Part shown: positions 16,801-23,962 of the stretch, piece by piece
Layout: every line of letters starts with the position of its first letter
How positions within the stretch are numbered: the first letter of the stretch is position 1
Source of the DNA: Candidatus Phyllobacterium onerii
Lineage (GTDB): Bacteria; Pseudomonadota; Alphaproteobacteria; Rhizobiales; Rhizobiaceae
DNA: 64,000 nucleotides
Reading direction: 5' to 3'
Assembly (NCBI RefSeq): GCF_028331445.1
Contig: NZ_JAQMHX010000005.1
Span: forward strand, 186,001-250,000
Program-made: the position numbers and the translations under genes
Notes under the pieces: generated by a model
Told to the model about the DNA's origin: nothing
The model's input: the letters and a program-made list of their open reading frames with translations, nothing else
Database searches by the model: none

Positions 16801-16850
16801 ATTAAAAAACTCATTTCGGGGTGCGTCAATACTATGTCCGCTGGTGGACA
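16801..16850 (-). promoter_or_regulatory. Reverse promoter with adjacent TGTCC-N6-GGACA inverted repeat
   Basis: On the reverse strand TTGACG (16829-16824) and TTTAAT (16806-16801) are 17 bases apart, a good sigma-70 type promoter for paralogue A. Just upstream, at 16835-16850, is the inverted repeat TGTCC GCTGGT GGACA. The same 16 bases, with one change, occur at 17334-17349. The position beside the -35 box fits an activator or repressor site; the binding protein is unknown. Confidence 0.55.
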
Positions 16851-16921
16851 ATTAGCACAAGACGCGCGGTAACGTGCGATGTTGCTGGTTAGCCGTGTGT
16901 CGGGCCGTCTCATTGCGATTC

Positions 16922-17173
16922 CTAGCTGATCCCGCCGTCGCGTTCGTCGCCAATCGCAGAGACTGACGCTTCCTGCTCCGCCGCCTTTAGGGCGATATCC
17001 TTTGCGTCGCGCATGCCTTGGTCAAACAGCTTCATGATGCACCGGGCCAGTCGCTCTGCATTTTCATGCGTCGTCGGATCACGGTTGAGAATGGCCGATG
17101 CCATACGGTGCGCGGTCTGCATAGTGGCCCAGTCTTCAGTCGAATAGATGAGATTTTCGAGTTTGCTAAACAT
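16922..17173 (-). CDS. Small helical protein, tandem paralogue B
   Basis: An 83-residue protein starting at ATG 17173 after GGGGAAAGGG. It shares with paralogue A (16458-16715) the YSTEDWATM, ERLARCIMKLFDQGMRDA and AAEQE segments, roughly 40 percent identity over the shared core by eye. The two genes are separated by 200 bases that contain paralogue A's own promoter, so they are transcribed independently as well as possibly together. Function unknown. Confidence 0.65.
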   Translation of the reverse strand: MFSKLENLIYSTEDWATMQTAHRMASAILNRDPTTHENAERLARCIMKLFDQGMRDAKDIALKAAEQEASVSAIGDERDGGIS

Positions 17174-17255
17174 TGCCCTTTCCCCGTCATAGGCGAAAGC
17201 ACGAAGCATCTCTCAAGCACCAGTAGCCTAATGTTTGTGGCTGGTGACGTTCCAT

Positions 17256-17303
17256 ATCTATCGTCGGAAATCTCCTCAAGTCAAAGGTCTTTGGGTGGAC
17301 AAT
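17256..17303 (-). promoter_or_regulatory. Reverse promoter of paralogue B with upstream AATTGTCCACC
   Basis: On the reverse strand TTGACT (17284-17279) and ATAGAT (17261-17256) are 17 bases apart. Ten bases upstream of the -35 is TTAATTGTCCACCC, matching TAATTGTCCACC at the paralogue A promoter in both sequence and relative position, but here only one half of the inverted repeat is conserved. A full copy of the repeat lies 30 bases further up at 17334-17349. Confidence 0.5.
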
Positions 17304-17333
17304 TAAGGGAACGATTGTCGCAGCGGGAGGTTG

Positions 17334-17349
17334 TGTCCGCTGGAGGACA
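17334..17349. promoter_or_regulatory. Second full copy of the TGTCC-N6-GGACA repeat
   Basis: TGTCC GCTGGA GGACA differs in one base from the copy at 16835-16850. It covers the GGAGGA ribosome binding site of the forward gene starting at 17355 and also lies upstream of the reverse promoter of paralogue B, so one protein bound here could affect both directions. Confidence 0.5.
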
Positions 17350-17354
17350 ATTCT

Positions 17355-17546
17355 GTGAACAAGAGCAGAGACGAACGCCGCAATGCCGAGGGAATGCGGC
17401 AGACAGCCCGGCACGAAGGATTTCAGAACTACATCGGAGACGCGCGTCGCCAGCCGCCCAGCGACGACCCGCTATTCGATGAACTTCTAAAGCGCCTAGA
17501 CGATGCCGAAGAGGCGCAGTCCCGGCCAAAGAGCGGCGGTCTCTAG
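17355..17546 (+). CDS. Small charged protein, unknown
   Basis: A 63-residue frame starting with GTG 17355, eight bases after GGAGGA. The product is hydrophilic and charged (SRDERRNAEGMRQTARHEG, DDPLFDELLKRLDDAEEAQ) with a likely helical C-terminus. The ribosome binding site lies inside an inverted repeat. It is the first gene on the forward strand after the reverse block. No family recognised. Confidence 0.45.
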   Translation: MNKSRDERRNAEGMRQTARHEGFQNYIGDARRQPPSDDPLFDELLKRLDDAEEAQSRPKSGGL

Positions 17547-17655
17547 CCCTTCATTGCGAATAAGATGGCGGGATGGATCGATTGACGTCCTCAGGCCGCG
17601 TACTGTGGCGTCTTCGACCCTTGACGAGCCAGCACTATGTTCTCATTTTGTTCTT

Positions 17656-18129
17656 ATGACGCGGACAATGAAAACATTAGGGCAGGCGGCTCGCCATGCC
17701 ATGCTCGTGCGATCCCGCTGCCGGAGGTGCAACAAGGCTGCGAGCTTTACTGCGGGTAGTCTCAGCGAAATGTTTGGTCACGGTCGTGAAATCAGAAGCC
17801 TCAAATTCAGATGCAAAGACTGCAACAGCACGGATTGCGAAGTGCTTCCATACGAGGACATATTTGAACGGAAGGCGAAGCCGCAACCCCTTCAAGTGCA
17901 GATGGATACCAGCGAAAACGGCACCATCGGTGCGATGATCGATCGCGGATATACGCTTTGGGTGTTTTGTCATCGTCGAGGGTGCAATCACTCACGAAAG
18001 ATGGATTTGAAGGTCCTGGCGCAGCAGCTCGGAAGAAACCACAGCGCCATGCACAAGGACTTGGCACCAAAGCTGAAGTGCTCGGCGTGTGGATCGAAGC
18101 AGCTTGGCCTTAGCGCGACGCCGTATTGA
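17656..18129 (+). CDS. Double zinc-ribbon protein
   Basis: A 157-residue protein with four cysteine knuckles that make two ribbons: CRRC (residues about 23-26) with CKDC (about 53-56), and C-HRRG-C (about 105-110) with CSAC (about 142-145). Between them is a short basic linker. I start at ATG 17656, before MKTLGQAARHAML, because the longer frame has no good binding site and looks unlike protein. Proteins with this layout are frequent in rhizobial genomes as hypothetical proteins. A nucleic acid binding role is likely from the ribbons; its neighbours are DNA-binding proteins too. Confidence 0.6.
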   Translation: MTRTMKTLGQAARHAMLVRSRCRRCNKAASFTAGSLSEMFGHGREIRSLKFRCKDCNSTDCEVLPYEDIFERKAKPQPLQVQMDTSENGTIGAMIDRGYTLWVFCHRRGCNHSRKMDLKVLAQQLGRNHSAMHKDLAPKLKCSACGSKQLGLSATPY

Positions 18130-18216
18130 CGAGGCCGCTGTGGATTTCGGGCATAACCTGCCTCGGTCGTTTGCATTGTTCTGCTCTCCTTGCCACCCTG
18201 AGGCGGGAGAATCGCA

Positions 18217-18801
18217 ATGGATGCTCGGAGGCTTGCAAGAAATGCGGCTTTGGCGCAGCGAATGCGCGAGAGGCAGCTACAAACCGGGGTCACCTGTAAG
18301 GGCCACTTCCTGTGGCCTGAATGGCAGGATGGTATCCTTCGGACCCATCATCCCGACTACGACAAACTGTGTGAATTGCTGCCAAATCGAACCCGCTGCG
18401 CTATCCATAACCGGTGCATAGCAATTGGCATCGCTACTAAACAGCAGCCTCGCTGGACCGATACCGAGCTCTTAAAACTTAGAAGAATGTTTGGTCCGGC
18501 AACTAAGACGGAGCTACTACTGGCATTTCCTGGATTTTCGTGGAGGCGCATCACGAAAAGAGCCGAAAAAAGCGGGTTCACTCGCAATCGAAAACCGTAC
18601 ATGCGTACCGGATATGCCGCTTTGGATTCAGTTCGGGACCGTTGTTTCGATCTCCGGTTGACACTAGTTGATCTAGACGAGGAGTGCGGGACAAGGGCGG
18701 CGTTCAAGAAGGCATCGAGAAACAAGCCTTCATACAGTTCTCTCTATACAGCATCCAAAGTTCTCGATGGAAAAGTTACAGTCAAATGGCCCGATGAGTA
18801 A
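18217..18801 (+). CDS. SANT/Myb-like tandem domain protein with XRE-like C-terminus, copy 1
   Basis: A 194-residue protein. Two SANT/Myb-like helix-turn-helix units are suggested: WQDGILRTHHPDYDKLCELL ending in RTRCAIHNRC (residues about 36-70), and WTDTELLKLRRMFGPATKTE ending in FSWRRITKRAEKSGF (about 80-125). The C-terminal 60 residues (LDSVRDRCFDLRLTLVDLDE, then SSLYTASKVLDGKVTVKW) follow the helix and strand layout of an XRE-type domain. The next gene has the same three parts in the same order. The pair is probably regulatory. The two genes overlap by eight bases if the downstream start is taken. Confidence 0.6.
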   Translation: MDARRLARNAALAQRMRERQLQTGVTCKGHFLWPEWQDGILRTHHPDYDKLCELLPNRTRCAIHNRCIAIGIATKQQPRWTDTELLKLRRMFGPATKTELLLAFPGFSWRRITKRAEKSGFTRNRKPYMRTGYAALDSVRDRCFDLRLTLVDLDEECGTRAAFKKASRNKPSYSSLYTASKVLDGKVTVKWPDE

Positions 18802-19303
18802 CGCCCGGTGGTGGACTGATGGCGAACTACAGGTTTGTCGAAGCCTGTACCCAGATTATGATTTGATGCTCGCAGCACTGCCGACGCGAACCAGAGAGGC
18901 CATCCGAGCGAAATGCAGAAGCCCACAAGAGCAAAGAGAGCGGCATATCTGGAAAGGTCGGGAAATCGTACTTTTGCGAAAGCTCTATCCGAAGGGCGAT
19001 TGGAACGAGCTGCGGAAAGCATTCCCGTTTGCGAGCGATGCTAAGGTGCGTGCTGCTGCCAAGACCAATGGAATAAAGGGTGCGAAATCCTACAAATCGT
19101 CTGGCGACTATCTAATTGACAAGATCCGGGAACGTTGTCTTTTGATGGACATTTCGATGCCAACGTTGGACAAAATGAGTGGAACGGGCAGGTATTTTAC
19201 AAGGCCCGGGTGGCTTGGTGCTAAGCCAAATCATAAAGCGATTGGCAGGGCTATTAAAGCGCTCGGTGGCGAAATCGAATTTGAATGGTCAAATCTGGAC
19301 TGA
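18794..19303 (+). CDS. SANT/Myb-like tandem domain protein with XRE-like C-terminus, copy 2
   Basis: A 169-residue paralogue of the preceding protein. I use ATG 18794, which overlaps the previous stop (ATGAGTAA); ATG 18767 is also in frame. SANT-like units: WWTDGELQVCRSLYPDYDLM with RTREAIRAKC, and WKGREIVLLRKLYPKGDWNE with DAKVRAAAKTNGI. The C-terminal part IDKIRERCLLMDISMPTLDK, then NHKAIGRAIKALGGEIEFEW, is close to an XRE layout ending in a beta strand. Its 3' end overlaps the end of the facing HNH gene by 15 bases. Family and function are not described to my knowledge. Confidence 0.6.
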   Translation: MSNARWWTDGELQVCRSLYPDYDLMLAALPTRTREAIRAKCRSPQEQRERHIWKGREIVLLRKLYPKGDWNELRKAFPFASDAKVRAAAKTNGIKGAKSYKSSGDYLIDKIRERCLLMDISMPTLDKMSGTGRYFTRPGWLGAKPNHKAIGRAIKALGGEIEFEWSNLD

Positions 19304-19657
19304 CGGTTTTAGATACCTCCGGAGTTTCCAATCATATTTCTTCTCTGCTGCTTTCCGTTCCGGTGTTCGGACGGTGGCGGCTGCATTGGCTCGTTTTGCC
19401 TTGTTGATCAGCTGCATATCGCCCTTGGTCTTTTCCTGGGCGCATTCATAGTGTGCTGGTGCGCAATTCGGGTTGGTGTCCTTACCGGATAATCCGAGCG
19501 GTATTTTATGCTCAACGATCCAGCGTTCACCGCGCCGGTCAATCTTCACGTTACACAAGCAACAGACGCCGAAGTTCTCGGTGAAAATGTGCTGTCGGCG
19601 CTTCTCCGACATGCGGCCCCGTGGCGTTGCCTTTGGCTCTGCTACCGCGCGAATCAT
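19289..19657 (-). CDS. HNH endonuclease
   Basis: A 122-residue protein with the HNH pattern: CCLCNVKI zinc knuckle, then ERWIVEHKIPLGLSGKDTNP (the E-H of the active site), and NCAPAHYECAQEKTKGD. The C-terminus is basic (KRANAAATVRTPERKAAEKK). The start ATG 19657 shares ATGA with the stop of the upstream XRE gene, so the two are translationally coupled. HNH proteins in phages usually serve packaging or DNA nicking; a coupled XRE-HNH pair could also be a selfish or defensive unit. The product lacks any fused domain. Confidence 0.75.
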   Translation of the reverse strand: MIRAVAEPKATPRGRMSEKRRQHIFTENFGVCCLCNVKIDRRGERWIVEHKIPLGLSGKDTNPNCAPAHYECAQEKTKGDMQLINKAKRANAAATVRTPERKAAEKKYDWKLRRYLKPSVQI

Positions 19658-19905
19658 GGTTGAACAGCTTCCCATGACGATGGCTTTGCCAGACGTGCAC
19701 CGGCTCCCTTGCCGTTTTCATCAAGGAACTCAATCCCCGCCTTTTCAAACGTCATCCGCAATAGCTTCTGGTTCGATCCTCTCATTTCCCGTCCTTTTTC
19801 GAACGCGCGAATAGACGCTGCAGCGATGGAAACACGCTGTGCCAGCTCGTCTTGGGTCCAATTTAGCAGGGCTCGGGCGGCTCGGCATTGCTCGGGAGAA
19901 ATCAT
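19654..19905 (-). CDS. XRE family transcriptional regulator
   Basis: An 83-residue helix-turn-helix protein: CRAARALLNWTQDELAQRVS is helices 1-2 and the start of the turn, AAASIRAFEKG the recognition helix, and then the beta extension IEFLDENGKGAGARL common in small rhizobial XRE regulators. I use ATG 19905 after AAAGGA. It faces a divergent gene at 20053 across a region with two inverted repeats, so it is probably autoregulated and may be the prophage repressor or part of an XRE-HNH unit. Confidence 0.75.
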   Translation of the reverse strand: MISPEQCRAARALLNWTQDELAQRVSIAAASIRAFEKGREMRGSNQKLLRMTFEKAGIEFLDENGKGAGARLAKPSSWEAVQP

Positions 19906-19922
19906 AACATTCCTTTTTCGCA

Positions 19923-20001
19923 CGTTTGCTATTGTAAACGCTCTTTATGTGGAGTATGTAAATAGCACGTTAGCACTGAAAAACGAACGTTACAATCGTT
20001 C
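19923..20001. promoter_or_regulatory. Divergent control region with two inverted repeats
   Basis: Between the XRE gene and the forward gene at 20053 there are CGTTT-N8-AAACG at 19923-19940 and GAACG-N7-CGTTC at 19985-20001. Both hold the core TTACAAT in one orientation, so they look like two related operators. The region is AT-rich, as expected for overlapping promoters. Confidence 0.55.
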
Positions 20002-20052
20002 ATAGTGTTAACAAGGGCAGAATTAGACCGATAGTCACAAGGGGTTAGTTTT

Positions 20053-20370
20053 ATGGTTAAGCAAATACAAAAGATGAGAACCGCCAAGGAACGCCGCGAC
20101 TACCACTTCGAAGAGATGAAGAGGGCAATCGTGGAGATGCATCCGGATCTCACTAAGTGGGATGTCGATTTTACCGACGACAACAGAGTACGCGAGCCGC
20201 TGGTTCTCGGCGTGGTCATCCATGCAATGCGCCCGGAAACCGAAAAGATGCGGGAAGCACGCAAGGAGACATGGGCTGACTATGAAGCCCGTCAGCGTGA
20301 ACGCAAGGCAGAGGAAGCGAAATACCGCGATACCGTTCTCGCCAAGTTTGTAGAGGGGCCGCGACTTTAA
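20053..20370 (+). CDS. Hypothetical phage early protein
   Basis: A 105-residue charged, mostly helical protein (MRTAKERRDYHFEEMKRAIV, EARKETWADYEARQRERKAE) with a short middle part, DVDFTDDNRVREPLVLGVVI. AGGGG lies upstream of the ATG. It is the first gene divergent from the XRE regulator and so probably controlled by it. No family recognised. Confidence 0.55.
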   Translation: MVKQIQKMRTAKERRDYHFEEMKRAIVEMHPDLTKWDVDFTDDNRVREPLVLGVVIHAMRPETEKMREARKETWADYEARQRERKAEEAKYRDTVLAKFVEGPRL

Positions 20371-20436
20371 AGCTGACGCAACAGCTTTCATTGCATTCCA
20401 GTTTTTTAGTCCAGCTACCTTGAAAGGTGCAAAGTC

Positions 20437-21099
20437 ATGAATATCAATCGCAGAACAGTTATCGCCGCTCTCCCGTTCGCGGGAGCTGCCGCGACCGTCG
20501 TCACCGTTGCAACTGCTCACGAGGTGCAGTTAAGCCCTCTCGCTGCAATGATTGAAGCGCACAAAGTTTCTTGGAATAAGTTCGGAAAGGTTGCCGCCCA
20601 GCTAAGCCGCAAGGAAGATGCCTACAGGGCTTATGTAAATGCTAACGGCGGTAGGCCCCTTGTGTCTAAATCCCTTGGCGGCGCTTACGAGTTGAGCGGC
20701 GACGGTTCAACCGCCAAAGAGAATATTGCAGCCGATTACTTCAAACAGCGCGGGCGTTTGGCCTCGCTGGAAAAGATTGCGCCACAGCTGGCCGAACAGG
20801 CGCGGGAAGCTTTGGACCGGGCAGCGGCTCAGGACTTGCTTGCAGTCGATGCAGCCTATGAGCAGGAAACAGAACGCAAGCGCAAGTTTGGTCTCACAAA
20901 GGCACTTCAAGCTTACGAAGACGCACATACAGCCCATATCGCAGCATTGCATGACATCTGCTCCTATCGGTGCCAGACCCTCGAAGAATACCGGATGAAG
21001 GGACTTTATCTTACTCAACCGGAAGTCCGTGACACCCTGATAGACGACGAGGATTTTGACGCAGCAATCCAATCCTCTCTAGTAGAGGGGGTCGCCTAA
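20437..21099 (+). CDS. Hypothetical protein with Tat-like N-terminus
   Basis: A 220-residue protein. The first 27 residues, NINRRTVIAALPFAGAAATV and on to AHE, look like a twin-arginine signal peptide (RRTVI followed by a hydrophobic Ala-rich stretch), but in prophage proteins of this type export is not proven. The remainder is helical, with ALDRAAAQDLLAVDAAYEQE in a coiled-coil-like stretch. The stop codon is followed directly by the next ATG. I do not recognise the family. Confidence 0.6.
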   Translation: MNINRRTVIAALPFAGAAATVVTVATAHEVQLSPLAAMIEAHKVSWNKFGKVAAQLSRKEDAYRAYVNANGGRPLVSKSLGGAYELSGDGSTAKENIAADYFKQRGRLASLEKIAPQLAEQAREALDRAAAQDLLAVDAAYEQETERKRKFGLTKALQAYEDAHTAHIAALHDICSYRCQTLEEYRMKGLYLTQPEVRDTLIDDEDFDAAIQSSLVEGVA

Positions 21100-21306
21100 A
21101 TGGAAAAGCCTACCGGTATTCTCGGCGTCATTGATCTGCTGGACAACAACGCGGATCTGATTACCGCCCTTCACCTAGCGTTTGATGGTGGGGGCGGAGA
21201 ACACGAGGGGGCGTTTCATCGCCTCCTCGATGTCATCAAGGAACGCAACCAAACCGCATTGGACATGGCGTCTGATGTGTACGCAGCAGGAGTGGTGCAG
21301 CCATGA
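21100..21306 (+). CDS. Small phage protein, unknown
   Basis: A 68-residue acidic protein (GVIDLLDNNADLITALHLAF, then RLLDVIKERNQTALDMASDV) starting immediately after the previous stop and overlapping the next gene by four bases (ATGA). Gene packing argues that it is real. No family recognised. Confidence 0.5.
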   Translation: MEKPTGILGVIDLLDNNADLITALHLAFDGGGGEHEGAFHRLLDVIKERNQTALDMASDVYAAGVVQP

Positions 21307-21509
21307 CTCTCACCGATATCGAACGCTCCTACACGACAATGGCGCTGCTGAACGTTTGCGCTGCCGCTGTCAGTTACATGGAAGGGCAACCGTCAAGCGA
21401 CGGCATGACCGCGCTACAGGGCAGTGTGGCCTCCACGATGCTGTTGGCCCTAGACTTGGCAGGCCAAACGCATGACGCGATTGAAGCCCTCCCGCACCTT
21501 GCCGGATGA
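21303..21509 (+). CDS. Small phage protein, unknown
   Basis: A 68-residue helical protein whose ATG overlaps the stop of the preceding gene. It contains YTTMALLNVCAAAVSYMEG and STMLLALDLAGQTHDAIEAL, moderately hydrophobic but not clearly membrane-spanning. It is the last gene of a three-gene coupled run beginning at 20437. Function unknown. Confidence 0.5.
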   Translation: MTLTDIERSYTTMALLNVCAAAVSYMEGQPSSDGMTALQGSVASTMLLALDLAGQTHDAIEALPHLAG

Positions 21510-21707
21510 ACTACGGTTGCATTCAAGGATGTGGGCGGGCATCCTCGATGTGCGGGACACGGTAGAACGTACGCAATTCTAGAGCACGCTGTACCGACCA
21601 CCGCTACCTGAAGAAATTCGAACGGCGGACGGTGAGCCCGTCGTTCCTAGCTTTTTCTCGTTGTGAGAACTATTAGAAGGAAGAACTTGGGGAATATGGA
21701 GGAGCAA

Positions 21708-22037
21708 ATGCCAGCATTTTTTATACCCCATGCAAAAGACAAGGACCAAACGGAACGGATGTACGAGTCAATCAAGGAGTATGTCGGGAAGGTAAGCGGG
21801 CCGGTTGCAGACGAACGGATTTACTCGATATCGTACGCTCACAATGGAAAACAGTTGCATTCGGTCGTGGGCGAGAAAGATGGGGTGCATGGCGAGGAGG
21901 TAATAGCAATTCTCCGTGCTTCGCAGTCTGATTTGTATTTCATCTGCACGGCCAATAGAGGTGTAACGAGGGGCGATCCCATCCTCGCAGGAGGCGGGTG
22001 GCAAACCGTTGTCCAGGGATTTTCTGCAAACGAATAG
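21708..22037 (+). CDS. Hypothetical protein at the prophage edge
   Basis: A 109-residue protein. I start at ATG 21708, six bases after GGAGG, and not at the upstream in-frame starts. Sequence features: FFIPHAKDKDQTERMYESIK, HNGKQLHSVVGEKDGVHGEE, then ILRASQSDLYFICTANRGVT. Small proteins of this pattern occur widely in rhizobia and Brucellaceae as hypotheticals. It is the last gene before the tRNA-Glu and therefore either the last prophage gene or a chromosomal gene at the boundary. Confidence 0.6.
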   Translation: MPAFFIPHAKDKDQTERMYESIKEYVGKVSGPVADERIYSISYAHNGKQLHSVVGEKDGVHGEEVIAILRASQSDLYFICTANRGVTRGDPILAGGGWQTVVQGFSANE

Positions 22038-22180
22038 TCTGCAATGCTCTCAAAGGGAGGGCACTGAAGAGGGTAGGGAAATCGCATGAAGCGTGACAAT
22101 TTTTCACGCTTGTCTGAAAAGACTTATTACATGAATATTACAAGGATTTACGGTGAATGCATCTAAGTGCTTGAAAAACC

Positions 22181-22255
22181 TGGTACGCCCAAGGGGAATC
22201 GAACCCCTGTTTGCGCCGTGAAAGGGCGCCGTCCTAACCGCTAGACGATGGGCGC
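22181..22255 (-). tRNA. tRNA-Glu (anticodon UUC)
   Basis: Read on the reverse strand, GCGCCCA at the 5' end pairs with TGGGCGT at the 3' side, followed by discriminator A and encoded CCA. The anticodon loop CTTTCAC, closed by GCGCC/GGCGC, gives anticodon TTC, and the T arm has the standard GGTTCGATTCC loop. The 3' end faces the prophage, the usual orientation for a tRNA attachment site. No second copy of the 3' end is present in the window, so the left attachment site would lie beyond base 1. Confidence 0.95.
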
Positions 22256-22402
22256 CGCTCGGTTAAGCGGCTTATAGTGAAACAGTTTTTGCGCCGCAAG
22301 CCCATAAAGCGTTCTTTTTTCGAAAAAGTGACGTTTGTGCCGTTCATCAACCCAGCATTGGTGCTGCACCACCTGCGAGGGACAGTATTTTGTGCTGGCA
22401 AC

Positions 22403-23713
22403 TCAGCCGGCCCTGCGTGAACAGCGCCAGTTCCAATCCCGCGTTGGTCCAATATCGACGTGAACTGATTCGGTGTGACAATAGGTACCGACACCGCCCC
22501 GTCCGGGCATCGAGCGGGCAAAATTGGCCAATTCCCACTTGGAAACCCCGGGAATTTGTATGTCCGCGGCAGCGCAGGACATGTGCAGCGATGCCTTCGC
22601 GCCGTTGACAAGCCGGTTATAGGGCGGGCTGCGATAACCCGACGTCACAATTACGGACTTGCCGTATCTGCGTTCGATTGTTTTCAGCATACCAACGAGC
22701 TGCGGCTTCAGGCAGGCAACCTGAACGTTTTCGCGCTGAACCTTGAGACCGTTCGGCGCGAGACGCGCCAGGCCTGCGGCCGAGGCAAGAATCACAGGAG
22801 CTGCTGCGGCTTCAACATCGTCATCGTCATAAAGACTGTCGCGCTGCATGATCTGGATGCCCGCATTGGGCCGCACGCCGGGTAGTGAGGATGATACATA
22901 TTGGGTCTGGCCGGCAAAGGAACTGGCGGCGGGAAGCGGCGATGCTGCATGGGACGACGTATCGACTGAACGCAGTTTGGCTGGCGATTTCGGTTCGATA
23001 ACCGCGACCAGGCGCTTTCCGGCCGGCTTCGACAGATTATTGGAGAACAGTCGCATAAGCGCGCCGTTGTTCTTTGCTGCCGTCGCTGGACGCGTCGTTT
23101 CAGGCGCAATGCCTTGCTCCGGGGATGCAGGAGCGTCATCGGCCTTGGCTACGGTCTTGTCTGCGTCAGCTGCCGGAACCTCGGCAGCTTGCTGCGGTGC
23201 TTTTTTCGGCTGTATGTTGCCTTCGCCCCGCATCGGATTTCCGAACAGCGATGTCTTGACGGGCGCTGCCACTGTCGCCGCACTTGCAACCTGTGTCTCT
23301 TCTGTGCTGGCAGGAGCGCTCGAACCAAAAAGCGATGTTTTGACGGGGGGCTGTGGGGGAGTGGCTGTGGCCGCGATTTGCTGTTCTGAGCCTTTCTGGG
23401 CTTCTGCAGTGGTCGTTGCCGGCGACGCCTTGCCATTCGCAGGTTTGACGGTTTGATTTATGGCCTGAAGCGCACTTGTCTCAGTGCTACCGGCCAGAGC
23501 CAGCGCTTCGGGGGTTAGCGCTTGGGTGCCACCCGACGGCATCGCGCTTTCAGTTGTGTGTGTTGTGGCATCGCTGGAGGGAGCCAGGGCAGCCGTTGCT
23601 CCGGGGCTTGAGACCGTCGAGGTACACGATGTAGCCGCCATGGCGGAAAGCACAATGACGCATGCAACCGTACTCGCCCGAAGGGCATAAACTGAAGCTG
23701 GCAGTAATTTCAA
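22403..23713 (-). CDS. Lipoprotein-like M15-type peptidase (D-Ala-D-Ala carboxypeptidase-like)
   Basis: A 436-residue protein. The N-terminus has a hydrophobic signal with a possible lipobox ending in AATSC (Cys30). Residues about 40-300 are low complexity, Ala/Pro/Thr-rich, with the repeat VKTSLFG occurring twice. The last 120 residues form a peptidase_M15_3 domain: VIVTSGYRSPPYNRLVNGAK, then SLHMSCAAADIQIPG with the metal-binding His and Asp, and ESVHVDIG with the second His. Proteins of this layout act on peptidoglycan peptides in the periplasm. The gene is chromosomal, beside the tRNA, and conserved in Brucellaceae as far as I recall. Confidence 0.75.
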   Translation of the reverse strand: MKLLPASVYALRASTVACVIVLSAMAATSCTSTVSSPGATAALAPSSDATTHTTESAMPSGGTQALTPEALALAGSTETSALQAINQTVKPANGKASPATTTAEAQKGSEQQIAATATPPQPPVKTSLFGSSAPASTEETQVASAATVAAPVKTSLFGNPMRGEGNIQPKKAPQQAAEVPAADADKTVAKADDAPASPEQGIAPETTRPATAAKNNGALMRLFSNNLSKPAGKRLVAVIEPKSPAKLRSVDTSSHAASPLPAASSFAGQTQYVSSSLPGVRPNAGIQIMQRDSLYDDDDVEAAAAPVILASAAGLARLAPNGLKVQRENVQVACLKPQLVGMLKTIERRYGKSVIVTSGYRSPPYNRLVNGAKASLHMSCAAADIQIPGVSKWELANFARSMPGRGGVGTYCHTESVHVDIGPTRDWNWRCSRRAG

Positions 23714-23962
23714 CGATTCCCCCGTCTCGTCTTTTCCGGCCGTGTCGTGTTCAGTCCGGTCCGCTTTTATAAGAGCAGAAAGCTCGCGAAGTTCTATTGA
23801 AGTGCAAATAACACCGGCAGAGAGTCGCCAGAGTTAATGAAGTTTTGTCATCTGCACAAGGCTTCAAGTATAGGCAGAATGAGGCGAAAAAGTGATCGGC
23901 CACTTTCTCGCCATTGTCGTTACGTGTTCTTTCCGGTTTTCCACCGTTACAAATCGACTGCT

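Noticed and set aside
19289-19905. XRE-HNH pair as a classical type II toxin-antitoxin system
   Set aside because: HNH proteins are common in phages for packaging, and no toxin family is recognised; kept only as a possibility in the findings.
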